A stretch of 64,000 nt of DNA from Comamonadaceae bacterium CG12_big_fil_rev_8_21_14_0_65_59_15 (lineage in GTDB: Bacteria > Pseudomonadota > Gammaproteobacteria > Burkholderiales > Burkholderiaceae_C), in the NCBI GenBank assembly GCA_002786915.1, contig PCUV01000103.1:21331-85330 (forward strand). The letters run 5' to 3'. Positions within the stretch are counted from its first letter, which is position 1. Each line of letters opens with the position of its first letter. The position numbers and the translations under genes were made by a program. Of this stretch, positions 1-9,239 are shown piece by piece. The notes under the pieces are model-generated. The model searched no databases and was not told the origin of the DNA. It saw only the letters and a program-made list of their open reading frames with translations.

Positions 1-1
1 C

Positions 2-466
<465 letters not shown>

Positions 467-498
467 TCACTCCGTTGTAAAAAAATAAATAACTTTGC

Positions 499-538
499 GG
501 GACAGACCAAGATTTGTGCAGCAAATTTGCTCTGTCCC
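499..538. repeat. palindromic intergenic element, GGGACAGA/TCTGTCCC type, copy 1
   Basis: GGGACAGA at 499-506 pairs with TCTGTCCC at 531-538, and the interior (AGATTTG/CAAATTT) is also nearly self-complementary, so the RNA could fold into a long hairpin. It lies between ilvH and ilvC. Related palindromes occur at 554-575, 5796-5882 and in degenerate form at 16607. It looks like a REP-type dispersed element; a role in mRNA stability or attenuation between ilvH and ilvC is inference. Confidence 0.6.
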
Positions 539-553
539 CAACTGATTAAGGCA

Positions 554-575
554 GGACAGCTCTTTAGCTCTGTCC
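554..575. repeat. palindromic intergenic element, GGACAG/CTGTCC type, copy 2
   Basis: GGACAG at 554-559 pairs with CTGTCC at 570-575 around a short loop. It is a shorter relative of the palindrome at 499-538, only 15 bp away, and ends just before the ilvH stop codon. Confidence 0.5.
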
Positions 576-583
576 CCAACCCA

Positions 584-1075
584 CTAAACGCGCAAAATCC
601 GCTCGCCTCGACCAATGCCGCTGGCGCCCGTGCGCACTGTCTCCAGAATGGCACCGTTTTCAATGGCGCTCAAAAAAGCATCGTTTTTGGACTGGTCGCC
701 TGTCAACTCGATGGTGTAGCTCTTTTCAGTCACGTCGATGATACGGCCACGAAAAATGTCGGCCATGCGCTTCATTTCTTCTCGCTCCTTGCCCACCGCA
801 CGCACCTTGACCATCATCAACTCACGTTCGGTGTAGGCGCCTTCCGTCAAATCCACCACCTTGACGACTTCTATCAGGCGATTCAAGTGCTTGGTGATCT
901 GTTCAATCACCTCGTCTGATCCGGCCGTTTGAATGGTCATACGAGACAGACTGGGGTCTTCGGTGGGCGCGACCGTCAGCGACTCAATGTTGTAACCACG
1001 GGCCGAAAAAAGCCCCACCACGCGCGACAGTGCGCCCGCTTCGTTTTCAAGTAAAACTGCAATGATATGTTTCAT
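584..1075 (-). CDS. ilvH: acetolactate synthase small (regulatory) subunit
   Basis: Regulatory subunit of acetohydroxyacid synthase; it activates the catalytic subunit and confers valine feedback inhibition. At 163 residues it has the normal length. An N-terminal ACT domain begins MKHIIAVLLENEAGALSRVV with GLFSARGYNIESL at about residues 22-34 (valine-binding face), and a C-terminal ACT-like domain follows. It lies 107 bp after ilvB and 120 bp before ilvC, so the three probably form one operon. A GAGGAG ribosome-binding sequence sits a few bases upstream of the ATG on the minus strand. The gap before it contains a hairpin (1131-1150). Confidence 0.95.
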   Translation of the reverse strand: MKHIIAVLLENEAGALSRVVGLFSARGYNIESLTVAPTEDPSLSRMTIQTAGSDEVIEQITKHLNRLIEVVKVVDLTEGAYTERELMMVKVRAVGKEREEMKRMADIFRGRIIDVTEKSYTIELTGDQSKNDAFLSAIENGAILETVRTGASGIGRGERILRV

Positions 1076-1130
1076 GGTATGCGACTCCTCTTTTCGCTAA
1101 CGCGGAAGCTTGCGCTTTCACCACCCTCCT

Positions 1131-1150
1131 CCACGCACGGTAATGCGTGG
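1131..1150 (-). promoter_or_regulatory. hairpin in the ilvB-ilvH gap, candidate ilvH leader RNA
   Basis: A perfect 7-bp stem (CCACGCA/TGCGTGG) with a 6-base loop lies 55 bp upstream of the ilvH start. A structured RNA motif upstream of ilvH (ilvH motif) has been reported in Betaproteobacteria. Whether this gap (1076-1182) matches that covariance model cannot be decided by eye. Confidence 0.3.
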
Positions 1151-1182
1151 ACTTGGCGAGCAATAGATTCATCTTGTTGGGG

Positions 1183-2985
1183 TTAAAGATCCTCTGAACT
1201 GAGCAGCATCTCGGTGATGCCGCTGCCTGCACGCACCATCGGGAACACGTTTTCGGTCGGGTCGGTGCGAAAGTCCATGAACACCGTGCGGTCCTTGAGC
1301 TTGCGTGCTTCACGTAATGCCGGCTCCACGTCCTGCGCACGTTCAATCAGCATGCCCACGTGCCCATAGGCTTCGGCCAGCTTGACAAAGTTGGGCAGCG
1401 CGTCCATGTAACTGCTGCTGTAGCGGCCTTCGTATTCCACTTCTTGCCACTGCCGCACCATGCCCAGGTAGCGGTTGTTCAGCGAGACGATCTTGATCGG
1501 CGTGTTGTATTGCAGGCAGGTGGACAGCTCCTGAATGCACATCTGCACCGAGCCTTCACCGGTGATGCAAAACACCTCACTCTGCGGTTTGGCCAACTTG
1601 ATGCCCATAGCGTAAGGAATGCCCACACCCATCGTGCCCAAGCCGCCCGAATTGATCCAGCGACGTGGCTCGTCGAACCTGTAATACTGAGCCGCCCACA
1701 TTTGGTGCTGACCCACGTCTGACGTGATGTACACATCGTCATTTTTGGTCATATTCCAGAGCGTTTCCACCACGTTTTGTGGCTTGATCACGTCGCCCGT
1801 GCCGTGGTCGTACTTCAGGCAGTCGCGCTGGCGCCAACCTTCAATGGTGCTCCACCACGCGGCCAGAGCATTGGCATCGGGTTTGACCGCACTCTCCTTG
1901 ATCATGGCAATCAGCTCTATCAGCACGTCCTTGACGTCGCCCACGATCGGGATGTCCACCCGCACGCGCTTGGAAATGCTCGACGGATCAATGTCCACAT
2001 GGATGATCTTGCGCTCATTCTGGGCAAAGTGCTTGGGGTTGCCAATGACCCGGTCGTCAAAACGCGCCCCCACCGCCAGCAGCACGTCGCAGTTCTGCAT
2101 GGCATTGTTGGCTTCCAGCGTGCCGTGCATGCCCAGCATACCCAAGAATTTGCGGTCGCTGGCTGGGTAGGCACCCAAGCCCATCAGGGTATGGGTCACC
2201 GGGTAACCCAGCAAATCAACCAGTTGACGCAACTCGTTGGAGGCGTTGCTCAACAGCACACCACCACCGGTGTAGATGTACGGCCGTTTGGCCGCCAGCA
2301 GCAATTGCAAGGCCTTGCGGATCTGTCCGCCATGCCCTTTGCGCACCGGGTTGTACGAGCGCATTTCGATGCTCTGCGGATATCCCTGATAGGGCACTTT
2401 CTTGAAAGACACGTCTTTGGGAATGTCGATCACCACCGGGCCGGGCCTGCCACTGCGGGCAATATGGAACGCTTTCTTGATCGTGTCACACAAGTCGCGC
2501 GCGTCCTTGACCAAAAAATTGTGCTTGACCACCGGTCGCGTAATGCCCACCGCATCACACTCCTGGAAGGCGTCCATGCCAATGGCCGGTGTCGGCACCT
2601 GACCGCTGATGATGACCATCGGAATGCTGTCCATGTAGGCGGTGGCAATACCCGTGACAGCGTTGGTCACGCCCGGCCCCGAGGTAACCAAGGCCACGCC
2701 CACATCACCCGTGGCGCGCGCATAGCCGTCGGCGGCGTGCACTGCGGCTTGTTCGTGTCGTACCAAAATATGCTTGATCGACTCTTGTTTGAACAGCGCA
2801 TCGTAAATATGCAGCACTGCACCGCCGGGATAACCCCAGACAAACTTGACGTTTTCGGCTTGCAGTGCCCGAATCAACACCTCAGCTCCACGAATCTCGG
2901 TATCCACCGATTTGGGCTTGCTGGCGACGGTACGATTCGCAGCTAGATGAGATACCGAACTGGTTTCGGCTTTTGACATTTCCAT
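1183..2985 (-). CDS. ilvB: acetolactate synthase large (catalytic) subunit
   Basis: ThDP-, FAD- and Mg-dependent condensation of two pyruvates (or pyruvate plus 2-oxobutyrate), the first common step of branched-chain amino acid synthesis. At 600 residues it is slightly long because of a 30-residue N-terminal extension. The catalytic glutamate lies in RHEQAAVHAADGYARA at about residue 78, and the ThDP/Mg motif is GEGSVQMCIQELSTC near residue 480, ending in LNN. The motif starts GEG rather than the more usual GDG. It is the first gene of the ilvB-ilvH-ilvC series. The 254-bp region 2986-3239 separates it from the divergent sigma-factor gene and should hold both promoters. Confidence 0.95.
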   Translation of the reverse strand: MEMSKAETSSVSHLAANRTVASKPKSVDTEIRGAEVLIRALQAENVKFVWGYPGGAVLHIYDALFKQESIKHILVRHEQAAVHAADGYARATGDVGVALVTSGPGVTNAVTGIATAYMDSIPMVIISGQVPTPAIGMDAFQECDAVGITRPVVKHNFLVKDARDLCDTIKKAFHIARSGRPGPVVIDIPKDVSFKKVPYQGYPQSIEMRSYNPVRKGHGGQIRKALQLLLAAKRPYIYTGGGVLLSNASNELRQLVDLLGYPVTHTLMGLGAYPASDRKFLGMLGMHGTLEANNAMQNCDVLLAVGARFDDRVIGNPKHFAQNERKIIHVDIDPSSISKRVRVDIPIVGDVKDVLIELIAMIKESAVKPDANALAAWWSTIEGWRQRDCLKYDHGTGDVIKPQNVVETLWNMTKNDDVYITSDVGQHQMWAAQYYRFDEPRRWINSGGLGTMGVGIPYAMGIKLAKPQSEVFCITGEGSVQMCIQELSTCLQYNTPIKIVSLNNRYLGMVRQWQEVEYEGRYSSSYMDALPNFVKLAEAYGHVGMLIERAQDVEPALREARKLKDRTVFMDFRTDPTENVFPMVRAGSGITEMLLSSEDL

Positions 2986-3239
2986 GATGAACCTTTGTGA
3001 ATTTCTCTGACGAAAAACCTTGGGTGCTTCTTTGCAAACACTCGTGGCGTTACATCGAAACTTAAGACCAGAACCATCGGCACACTGTTTCTTGCACCCG
3101 ATCCTGATCCGTTTGCTTTAATTGGTAAAGCCCATTATCGCACCGCAAAAAAGTGGGCAGCACAGCACAACTGCCATAATTTGCATTCGACGCGCATCGC
3201 TCGTCCACCTCCGACCGACTTAAACAGCAGCAGTTCACC

Positions 3240-3809
3240 TTGGCAACCCCGAAAGAGCTTTCCGATTTTCTGAAGGAAGTTGAAAAACGCGCCTTCAAGC
3301 GGGCGCTTTACCACGTGCGTAACGACGAATCTGCGTTTGACATCGTGCAAGACAGCATGATGCGTCTGGCCGAAAACTATGGCGACAAACCGGTGGAAGA
3401 ACTCCCCCTGCTGTTCCAGCGTATCCTCTCCAACGCCACGATGGACTGGTTTCGCAGGCAAAAAGTACAAAATGCGCTTTTTTCACCGTTTTCTGATTTT
3501 CAGTCACAAGACGAGGATGCTGGCGAATTTGACATTCTTGAAGCCATCTCGGTTGCCAACGTGCCACCCGAATTCGACAACCCGCAAAGCAACCACGAGC
3601 GGGCGCAGACCCTCAGAGTCATCGAAGATGCCCTGCTAAAGTTGCCACTGCGTCAACGAGAAGCGTTCTTGCTGCGTTACTGGGAAGATATGGGCGTTGC
3701 CGAAACCGCCAGCACCATGGGCTGCTCGGAAGGTAGCGTCAAAACCCACTGTTTCAGAGCCATTCAGACCCTAGCCAAAACATTGACCGCCAGAGGAATC
3801 AGCTCATGA
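3240..3809 (+). CDS. ECF-type RNA polymerase sigma factor
   Basis: A 189-residue sigma factor. Region 2 covers about residues 14-80 (FDIVQDSMMRLAENYGD, then DWFRRQKVQ) and region 4 about residues 120-180 (LPLRQREAFLLRYWEDMGVAETAS followed by GCSEGSVKTHCFRA, the helix-turn-helix). The start is TTG with no strong ribosome-binding site, so the true start is uncertain; MATPKELSDFL agrees with relatives. Its stop overlaps the next start (ATGA), coupling it to a membrane DUF3619 protein that may act as its anti-sigma factor. The target regulon cannot be read from sequence. Confidence 0.85.
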   Translation: MATPKELSDFLKEVEKRAFKRALYHVRNDESAFDIVQDSMMRLAENYGDKPVEELPLLFQRILSNATMDWFRRQKVQNALFSPFSDFQSQDEDAGEFDILEAISVANVPPEFDNPQSNHERAQTLRVIEDALLKLPLRQREAFLLRYWEDMGVAETASTMGCSEGSVKTHCFRAIQTLAKTLTARGISS

Positions 3810-4261
3810 GCCACTACACAACACAAGCGCGCGCTGGCGACCTGCCACCGGGCCTGGATGCCGCCGGGAAGCACGTGGCACGCCTTTTGCTCACGGCCGA
3901 CGAGCTTTCTCCCAATATGCAGCAGCGCCTGCGAGCCGCTCGTGAACAGGCGGTGGACAAACGCCGCCAGATGTTGGCGTTGCAAGCGCAAGTGGTGTGG
4001 CGTCACGCAGCCCAAGGCAATGTGGGACAGGGTTGGTTTGAGCAACACGCTTCGATCTGGCACTTCTTTGGCAGTGTCGGCATGATGCTGGTTCTGGTGT
4101 TGGGTTTATGGATGATCGACAGTGTCCAAAGTGATGAATTTGTTAGTGAAACCGCCGAAATCGACAAAATGTTGCTCACCGATGACCTACCTCCAGCGGC
4201 CTACCTCGACCCTGGATTCAAGCATTTTGTCAAACTCAGTTTCCCCTCGAATGACCGTTGA
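3806..4261 (+). CDS. DUF3619 family membrane protein, possible anti-sigma factor
   Basis: 151 residues: a charged N-terminal part (1-85, with LRAAREQAVDKRRQ), one membrane span at about residues 90-108 (SVGMMLVLVLGLWMI) and a short outer tail ending in LDPGFKHFVKLSF. It overlaps the sigma-factor stop by four bases. Topology and position resemble single-pass anti-sigma factors, but there is no recognisable zinc motif, so that role is inference from context. The family is common in Burkholderiales next to this sigma factor. Confidence 0.7.
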   Translation: MSHYTTQARAGDLPPGLDAAGKHVARLLLTADELSPNMQQRLRAAREQAVDKRRQMLALQAQVVWRHAAQGNVGQGWFEQHASIWHFFGSVGMMLVLVLGLWMIDSVQSDEFVSETAEIDKMLLTDDLPPAAYLDPGFKHFVKLSFPSNDR

Positions 4262-4265
4262 ATGC

Positions 4266-4826
4266 ATGGCACAGCGCAGTTTCAAACACGTGACCGTCAC
4301 CCTCTGGTCCATCGCCATCCTGGCAACGTCCGTCGTATCCGCCGTCGCTGCGCAAGCTGCAGACGTGGATACAAAAAGTCACGCTGCGGTCAAGCCTGCA
4401 ACACTGGAATGGTCGCGTTTGACGACCACACAACGTCAGGCGCTCCAGCCGCTGGCTTCAAGCTGGCCTAGCCTGAGCGAAGTGCAAAAGAAAAAGTGGA
4501 TTACGCTGAGCCACAACTACGCCAGCCTGACGCCCGCGAACCAGCAAAAGCTGCACCAACGCATGGTGGAGTGGGCGGCACTCACCCCCAAGCAACGCAC
4601 CTTGGCGCGGCTTAACTTTTCACAAACCCAGCAGGTCACCCCCGAAGACAAGGCGGAACGCTGGGAGATTTACCAAAGTTTAACGCCCGAACAAAAAAAG
4701 GCGCTGGCGGCATCGGTGCCCAAATTGCCATTGGCCCCCAAAGTTGCCAAACCTGCCACACCGACGCGTGTCACATCAATCGTCCGGCCCGCATCGGCGG
4801 CACTGGCTGCATCGGCTCCCCGCTGA
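4266..4826 (+). CDS. DUF3106 domain exported protein
   Basis: About 186 residues. An N-terminal signal peptide (MAQRSFKHVTVTLWSIAILA, cleavage probably after AAQA) is followed by a helical region rich in W, L and Q with repeated LTPEQK/LTPKQR-like units (residues ~70-145), then an Ala/Pro-rich tail. DUF3106 proteins are periplasmic and of unknown function. An in-frame ATG at 4251 is an alternative start overlapping the preceding gene. It follows DUF3619 directly, so all four genes from 3240 to 5357 probably form one transcription unit. Confidence 0.7.
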   Translation: MAQRSFKHVTVTLWSIAILATSVVSAVAAQAADVDTKSHAAVKPATLEWSRLTTTQRQALQPLASSWPSLSEVQKKKWITLSHNYASLTPANQQKLHQRMVEWAALTPKQRTLARLNFSQTQQVTPEDKAERWEIYQSLTPEQKKALAASVPKLPLAPKVAKPATPTRVTSIVRPASAALAASAPR

Positions 4827-4838
4827 CCGCACGGTGTT

Positions 4839-5357
4839 ATGCAGTGCGACGTGCCAGCCGGATCAACAGACCATCCCGCCACCCGATGGCACACGCCCAG
4901 CCTGGCGCGACGCATGGCCTGTTGGCTCTACGAAGGCCTGTTGCTGTTTGGCGTGGTCTTCATCGCCGGGTATCTGTTTAGCACCTTAAGCCAGACGCGC
5001 AACGCGCTGGACAACCGGCACGCGCTACAAGCTTTTGTATTTGTGGTGTTTGGCATTTACTTTAGCTGGCTATGGTCCAAAGGCCAAACGCTGGCCATGA
5101 AAACCTGGCACATCCGCGTGCTTGACTTGCAGGGCCAGACGCTCACACAACAACGCGCGCTGCTACGCTATTTGTTGAGCTGGTTATGGGTGCTGCCGCC
5201 GTTGCTGGCTTCGTGGATGTTCAAACTGTCGGGAGCTGAGGCGCTGGTTATCTTGCCGGGCTGGATCGTGATCTGGGCGCTCTTGAGTTTGCTGCACCCA
5301 CGCCGACAGTTCTGGCACGACGCGCTGGCGGGCACGCAACTGGTCACAGACCGCTAA
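4839..5357 (+). CDS. RDD family membrane protein
   Basis: 172 residues, integral membrane. The RDD signature arginine is in SLARRMACWLYEG (residue ~25), followed by spans at about 33-50, 66-80, 110-130 and 138-155. The second motif KTWHIRVLDLQGQTLT is near residues 88-103, and the C-terminal RRQFWHDALAGTQLV is typical. RDD proteins have been linked to ion or small-molecule transport, but this one is unassigned. An ATG at 4914 (MACWLYEG) would remove the RDD arginine, so the longer form is preferred. It is the last gene of the sigma-factor unit and converges on glnB 26 bp away. Confidence 0.75.
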   Translation: MQCDVPAGSTDHPATRWHTPSLARRMACWLYEGLLLFGVVFIAGYLFSTLSQTRNALDNRHALQAFVFVVFGIYFSWLWSKGQTLAMKTWHIRVLDLQGQTLTQQRALLRYLLSWLWVLPPLLASWMFKLSGAEALVILPGWIVIWALLSLLHPRRQFWHDALAGTQLVTDR

Positions 5358-5383
5358 CGCGTGCCAGATTGATCTTGCCGAGC

Positions 5384-5755
<372 letters not shown>

Positions 5756-5795
5756 TCAACGGCGATTGTGCATGAATCCAATCTTAATCAGTTGG

Positions 5796-5831
5796 GGTCA
5801 GAGCACGTCGCTGGCGCGAGTGGTCTGACCC
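5796..5831. repeat. 36-bp palindromic repeat, first copy
   Basis: Identical in all 36 bases to 5847-5882. The ends GGTCAGA and TCTGACC are inverted repeats, giving a hairpin with a CG-rich loop. It lies between nadE and glnB. The ends resemble the GGGACAGA palindromes near ilvC. Confidence 0.75.
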
Positions 5832-5846
5832 ACAAGTTATAAGTTC

Positions 5847-5882
5847 GGTCAGAGCACGTCGCTGGCGCGAGTGGTCTGACCC
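5847..5882. repeat. 36-bp palindromic repeat, second copy
   Basis: Exact second copy of 5796-5831, starting 51 bp after the first and separated from it by 15 bp. It ends eight bases before the nadE stop codon. Two such hairpins could act as a terminator or stabiliser of the upstream nadE transcript. Confidence 0.75.
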
Positions 5883-5889
5883 GCCAATT

Positions 5890-7566
5890 TCAAGCACGGA
5901 ACCGGTTCGTGATCGGGTAGCGCCAGTCCTTGCCAAAGCTGCGGTGTGTGACACGGATGCCCACGGGCGACTGGCGGCGCTTGTACTCGTTGATCTTGAT
6001 CAGCCGCGTCACCCGTTCGACATCTGCTGCGGCATAGCCTGCCGCCACAATGGTATCAATCGACTCGTCGTTTTCCATGTAGCGCTCAAGAATAGCGTCC
6101 AGCACCTCATAGGGCGGCAAGCTGTCCTGGTCTTTTTGATCCGGTCGCAACTCGGCGCTGGGAGGTCGGGTGATGATGCGCTCTGGTATCGGGCTCGCCC
6201 CCGTGCCATAGGGGTCATGGGCGTTGCGCCAACGCGCCAGTCGGAACACGGTGGTCTTGACCAGGTCCTTGATGACCGCAAAGCCACCTGCCATGTCACC
6301 GTACAGCGTGCAGTAGCCGGTGGCCATTTCGCTCTTGTTGCCGGTGGTCAGTACGATGCTGCCAAACTTGTTGGACAGCGCCATCAGCAGGGTGCCACGA
6401 ATGCGCGCCTGGATGTTTTCTTCGGTCGTGTCCTCGGGCAGCCCCTTGAACTCACACGCCAGCGTGGCCTTGAAGGCCTCAAATTCGGGCACGATCGACA
6501 GTTCGTCGTAACGCACGTCAAGCCGCGCTGCCATGTCACGCGCGTCCATCCAGCTGATGTCGGCTGTGTAGGGTGAGGGCATCATCAGCGCGCGCACCCG
6601 GTCTTTGCCCAGCGCGTCCACGGCGATCGCCAGCACCAGCGCCGAATCAATGCCGCCCGACAAACCGAGCAGTACCCCTGGAAAGCCGTTCTTGCCCACA
6701 TAGTCGCGCACACCCAGCACCATCGCGTCCCACAAATCGGCGTCGAGACTGCCGTGCGGCATCAAAACCGCTCTTAATTCAAGAGCTGTTTGCGCTTGCT
6801 CCACCTGCACCAGAAGGCAATTTTCCTTGAAACCAGGCGCACGCCCGGCCAGACGGCCGTCGGCGTTCATGGCAAACGAATAGCCCTCAAAAATCACTTC
6901 ATCCTGCCCACCCACCAGATGCGCATAAATCAGCGGCAAACCGCAATCCAGCACGCGCTCACGCATCTTTTCTTCACGCTCCAGCCCCTTGCCCACATGA
7001 AACGGCGACGCGTTGATCACGGCCAGCAGTTCGGCGCCAGCATCGCGTGTCTGGCGTGCGGGGGTCTCAAACCAGGCGTCTTCACAGATCAACAAGCCCA
7101 CCTTCACGCGGTGGTCAGGTGCACCTGCTTCAAACACACACACATCGTGCCCGGCGGCAAAATAGCGCCGCTCGTCAAACACCTGGTAATTGGGCAGTTC
7201 ACGCTTGGCGTAGGTCGCCATCACCTGCCCCTGGCACAACACGCTGGCGGCGTTGTAGCGCTGCGGTACTGCCACCGAACGCGTGCGCACATCCCCGCCT
7301 GCCGGGTGCCCCACCACCACGCTCAAATGTTCCAGACCCGCCAGCGCCTGCGCCACCGACTGCACCGCCTCGTCACACGCGGCAATGAAAGCCGGGCGCA
7401 AAAAAAGGTCTTCGGCAGCGTAGCCGCAAATCGACAACTCGGGCGTCAGCACCAGCCGCGCGCCGTCCTGGTACGCCTGCTGCGCGGCCTGAATGATTTT
7501 TTGGGCGTTGCCCGCCAGATCACCCACCACCAGGTTGAGCTGGGCCACGCAAATTTTCAGCGTCAT
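5890..7566 (-). CDS. nadE: glutamine-dependent NAD+ synthetase
   Basis: Last step of NAD synthesis: amidation of deamido-NAD with ATP, using glutamine as nitrogen source. 558 residues in two domains. An N-terminal nitrilase-type amidase (residues 1-260) carries LTPELSICGYAAEDL (Glu), a lysine in KRELPNYQVFDERRYF and the nucleophile Cys in LLICEDAW. A C-terminal NAD synthetase domain has the PP-loop LGLSGGIDSALVLAIA near residue 300. The start at MTLKICVAQLN is chosen by family alignment. It follows the FAH gene by 31 bp. Residues ~248-268 overlap a family mini-repeat (6761-6824) read in frame between the two domains. Confidence 0.95.
   Translation of the reverse strand: MTLKICVAQLNLVVGDLAGNAQKIIQAAQQAYQDGARLVLTPELSICGYAAEDLFLRPAFIAACDEAVQSVAQALAGLEHLSVVVGHPAGGDVRTRSVAVPQRYNAASVLCQGQVMATYAKRELPNYQVFDERRYFAAGHDVCVFEAGAPDHRVKVGLLICEDAWFETPARQTRDAGAELLAVINASPFHVGKGLEREEKMRERVLDCGLPLIYAHLVGGQDEVIFEGYSFAMNADGRLAGRAPGFKENCLLVQVEQAQTALELRAVLMPHGSLDADLWDAMVLGVRDYVGKNGFPGVLLGLSGGIDSALVLAIAVDALGKDRVRALMMPSPYTADISWMDARDMAARLDVRYDELSIVPEFEAFKATLACEFKGLPEDTTEENIQARIRGTLLMALSNKFGSIVLTTGNKSEMATGYCTLYGDMAGGFAVIKDLVKTTVFRLARWRNAHDPYGTGASPIPERIITRPPSAELRPDQKDQDSLPPYEVLDAILERYMENDESIDTIVAAGYAAADVERVTRLIKINEYKRRQSPVGIRVTHRSFGKDWRYPITNRFRA
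6761..6824 (+). repeat. Comamonadaceae-type mini-repeat inside nadE
   Basis: Contains the core AGAGCTGTTTGCGCTT (6782-6797) with flanking ATCAAAAC on the left and GAAGGCAATTTT on the right. These match, in order, the layout of other copies in this window (hyfG, ribD, moeA). It lies at the linker between the amidase and synthetase domains and keeps the reading frame open. Confidence 0.55.
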
Positions 7567-7597
7567 GCGCCTGGGCCCGTGTCGATGCAACCGACGC

Positions 7598-8452
7598 TCA
7601 GGCCTGCACCACGCACTGGCACTGTTCGCCCAGGCCCTGCACGCCCAGGAACATGGTTTGACCGGCACGCAAAAACACCGGAGGTTTGTGCCCCATGCCC
7701 ACGCCCGGCGGGGTGCCGGTGGTGATCACATCACCCGGCTGCAGCGTCATGAACTGGCTCAGATAGCTCACCAAAAACGGCACCTGATACACCATGGTGG
7801 CGGTGTTGCCGTTTTGCATGCGCTGACCGTCCACATCCAGCCAGAGCGAAAGTCTTTGCGGGTCTGGCACTTCGTCGGCGGTCACCAGCCAGGGTCCCAA
7901 CGGGCCAAAACTGTCATGCCCCTTGCCCTTGTCCCAGGTACCGCTTCGGTTGATCTGATAGTCGCGCTCAGACACATCATTCATCACGCAGTAGCCCGCC
8001 ACATGCTTGAAAGCGTCGCTCTGATCAATGTAGCGTCCGCCCTGGCCGATAACAAACGCCAGCTCCACCTCCCAATCCGTCTTGACCGAGCCACGCGGAA
8101 TCTGCACGTCGTCGTTGGGGCCCACCAGGCAACTGGTCCATTTGTTGAAAATGACCGGTTCCGGCGGCACCGCCATGCCCGCCTCTGCGGCGTGATCCGA
8201 GTAATTCAGACCAATACCAATGCACTTGCCCACCTGCCCGACGCACGGCCCCAGGCGCAGATCCACCTGCGGCGTGCCGGACACCAGCGGCAGGCTGGCA
8301 ACATCGACCGCGCGCAGCCGCGCCAGGCCTTCGGGCAGCAGCGTAGCGCCACCAATATCATCCACCAGCGCGCTCAGATCGCGCACACGCCCCTGGGCAT
8401 CGAGCAAACCGGGCTTTTCTTGCCCCACTGGGCCGTAGCGCAATAGCTTCAT
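7598..8452 (-). CDS. fumarylacetoacetate hydrolase family protein
   Basis: 284-residue FAH-fold metal-dependent enzyme that splits C-C bonds of, or hydrates, acyl-pyruvate-like substrates. Motifs: GIGLNYSDHAAE near residue 80, NKWTSCLVGPNDDVQIP, the metal-binding acidic set in KTDWEVELAFVIG, VMNDVSERDYQ, and the C-terminal GDVITTGTPPGVGMG. The pattern resembles the ureidoglycolate lyase / 2,4-diketo-3-deoxy-L-fuconate hydrolase branch, but the substrate cannot be named. It sits 12 bp downstream of ppa and 31 bp upstream of nadE, so it is probably co-transcribed with both. Confidence 0.85.
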   Translation of the reverse strand: MKLLRYGPVGQEKPGLLDAQGRVRDLSALVDDIGGATLLPEGLARLRAVDVASLPLVSGTPQVDLRLGPCVGQVGKCIGIGLNYSDHAAEAGMAVPPEPVIFNKWTSCLVGPNDDVQIPRGSVKTDWEVELAFVIGQGGRYIDQSDAFKHVAGYCVMNDVSERDYQINRSGTWDKGKGHDSFGPLGPWLVTADEVPDPQRLSLWLDVDGQRMQNGNTATMVYQVPFLVSYLSQFMTLQPGDVITTGTPPGVGMGHKPPVFLRAGQTMFLGVQGLGEQCQCVVQA

Positions 8453-8464
8453 GGCGATGGCTCC

Positions 8465-9001
8465 TTAAGCTTCATCGCGCTCGTAGCGCGCAATGCCTTC
8501 GACAATTTCGGCGTGCGCTGCCTCGGGGCCTTCCCAACCCATCACTTTGACCCATTTGTTGGCTTCGAGGTCTTTGTAATGCTCAAAAAAGTGCGCAATG
8601 GTCTTCAGGCGAAACGGGCTCAGGTCTTCGGGTTTTTGCCAACGGCTGTAGAGCGACAGAATCTTGTCGATGGGTACCGCCAGCACTTTAGCGTCCATGC
8701 CGGCTTCGTCTTCCATCTTGAGCATGCCAATGGCACGGCAGGTCACCACCACGCCCGGAATCAGCGGCACAGGCGTCACCACCAGCACGTCTACCGGGTC
8801 GCCGTCGCCGCTGATGGTGTGCGGCACATAGCCGTAATTGGTGGGGTAATGCATGGCCGTGCTCATGAAACGATCGACAAAAATGGCGTGCGTGTCATGA
8901 TCCACCTCGTACTTGACCGGGTCGGCGTTCATCGGAATTTCGATGATCACATTGAATTCTTTGGGGGCGTTTTTGCCAGGAGTGACGTTATCTAGTGACA
9001 T
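8465..9001 (-). CDS. ppa: inorganic pyrophosphatase, soluble (family I)
   Basis: 178-residue cytosolic pyrophosphatase that pulls biosynthetic reactions forward by hydrolysing PPi. The active-site signature is [13 protein letters not shown] near residues 65-77. Other family I motifs seen are [13 protein letters not shown] and [14 protein letters not shown]. First gene of a probable ppa-FAH-nadE-(glnB) unit. It diverges from hppA across 9002-9239, a 238-bp region with no other gene, so the cell has both a heat-releasing and an energy-conserving pyrophosphatase under one promoter region. Confidence 0.95.
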   Translation of the reverse strand: MSLDNVTPGKNAPKEFNVIIEIPMNADPVKYEVDHDTHAIFVDRFMSTAMHYPTNYGYVPHTISGDGDPVDVLVVTPVPLIPGVVVTCRAIGMLKMEDEAGMDAKVLAVPIDKILSLYSRWQKPEDLSPFRLKTIAHFFEHYKDLEANKWVKVMGWEGPEAAHAEIVEGIARYERDEA

Positions 9002-9239
9002 GATTTGAATGAGGAAGGTTTTGAGTTAGATCAGGAACAGGGCAGATTAGCACTGATTTTACTGACTCACCCCTTGCGGGTCATCAAATTGTCAGAATTT
9101 GGCGCTACATTACGCGCGTTGGCCAATCGACCAAGTCAGCACCTAACTGGTGCCCCGACGACGAGGAAGCAACGCAGCGGTGGTGCCGACTAGCGTGGCA
9201 CCATCACCTCGCGAAACAACAGACAGGAGATACATCACT

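Noticed and set aside
5796..5882. CRISPR-like array
   Set aside because: Only two repeats, a 15-bp gap between them, and each repeat is itself a palindrome; no cas gene nearby.
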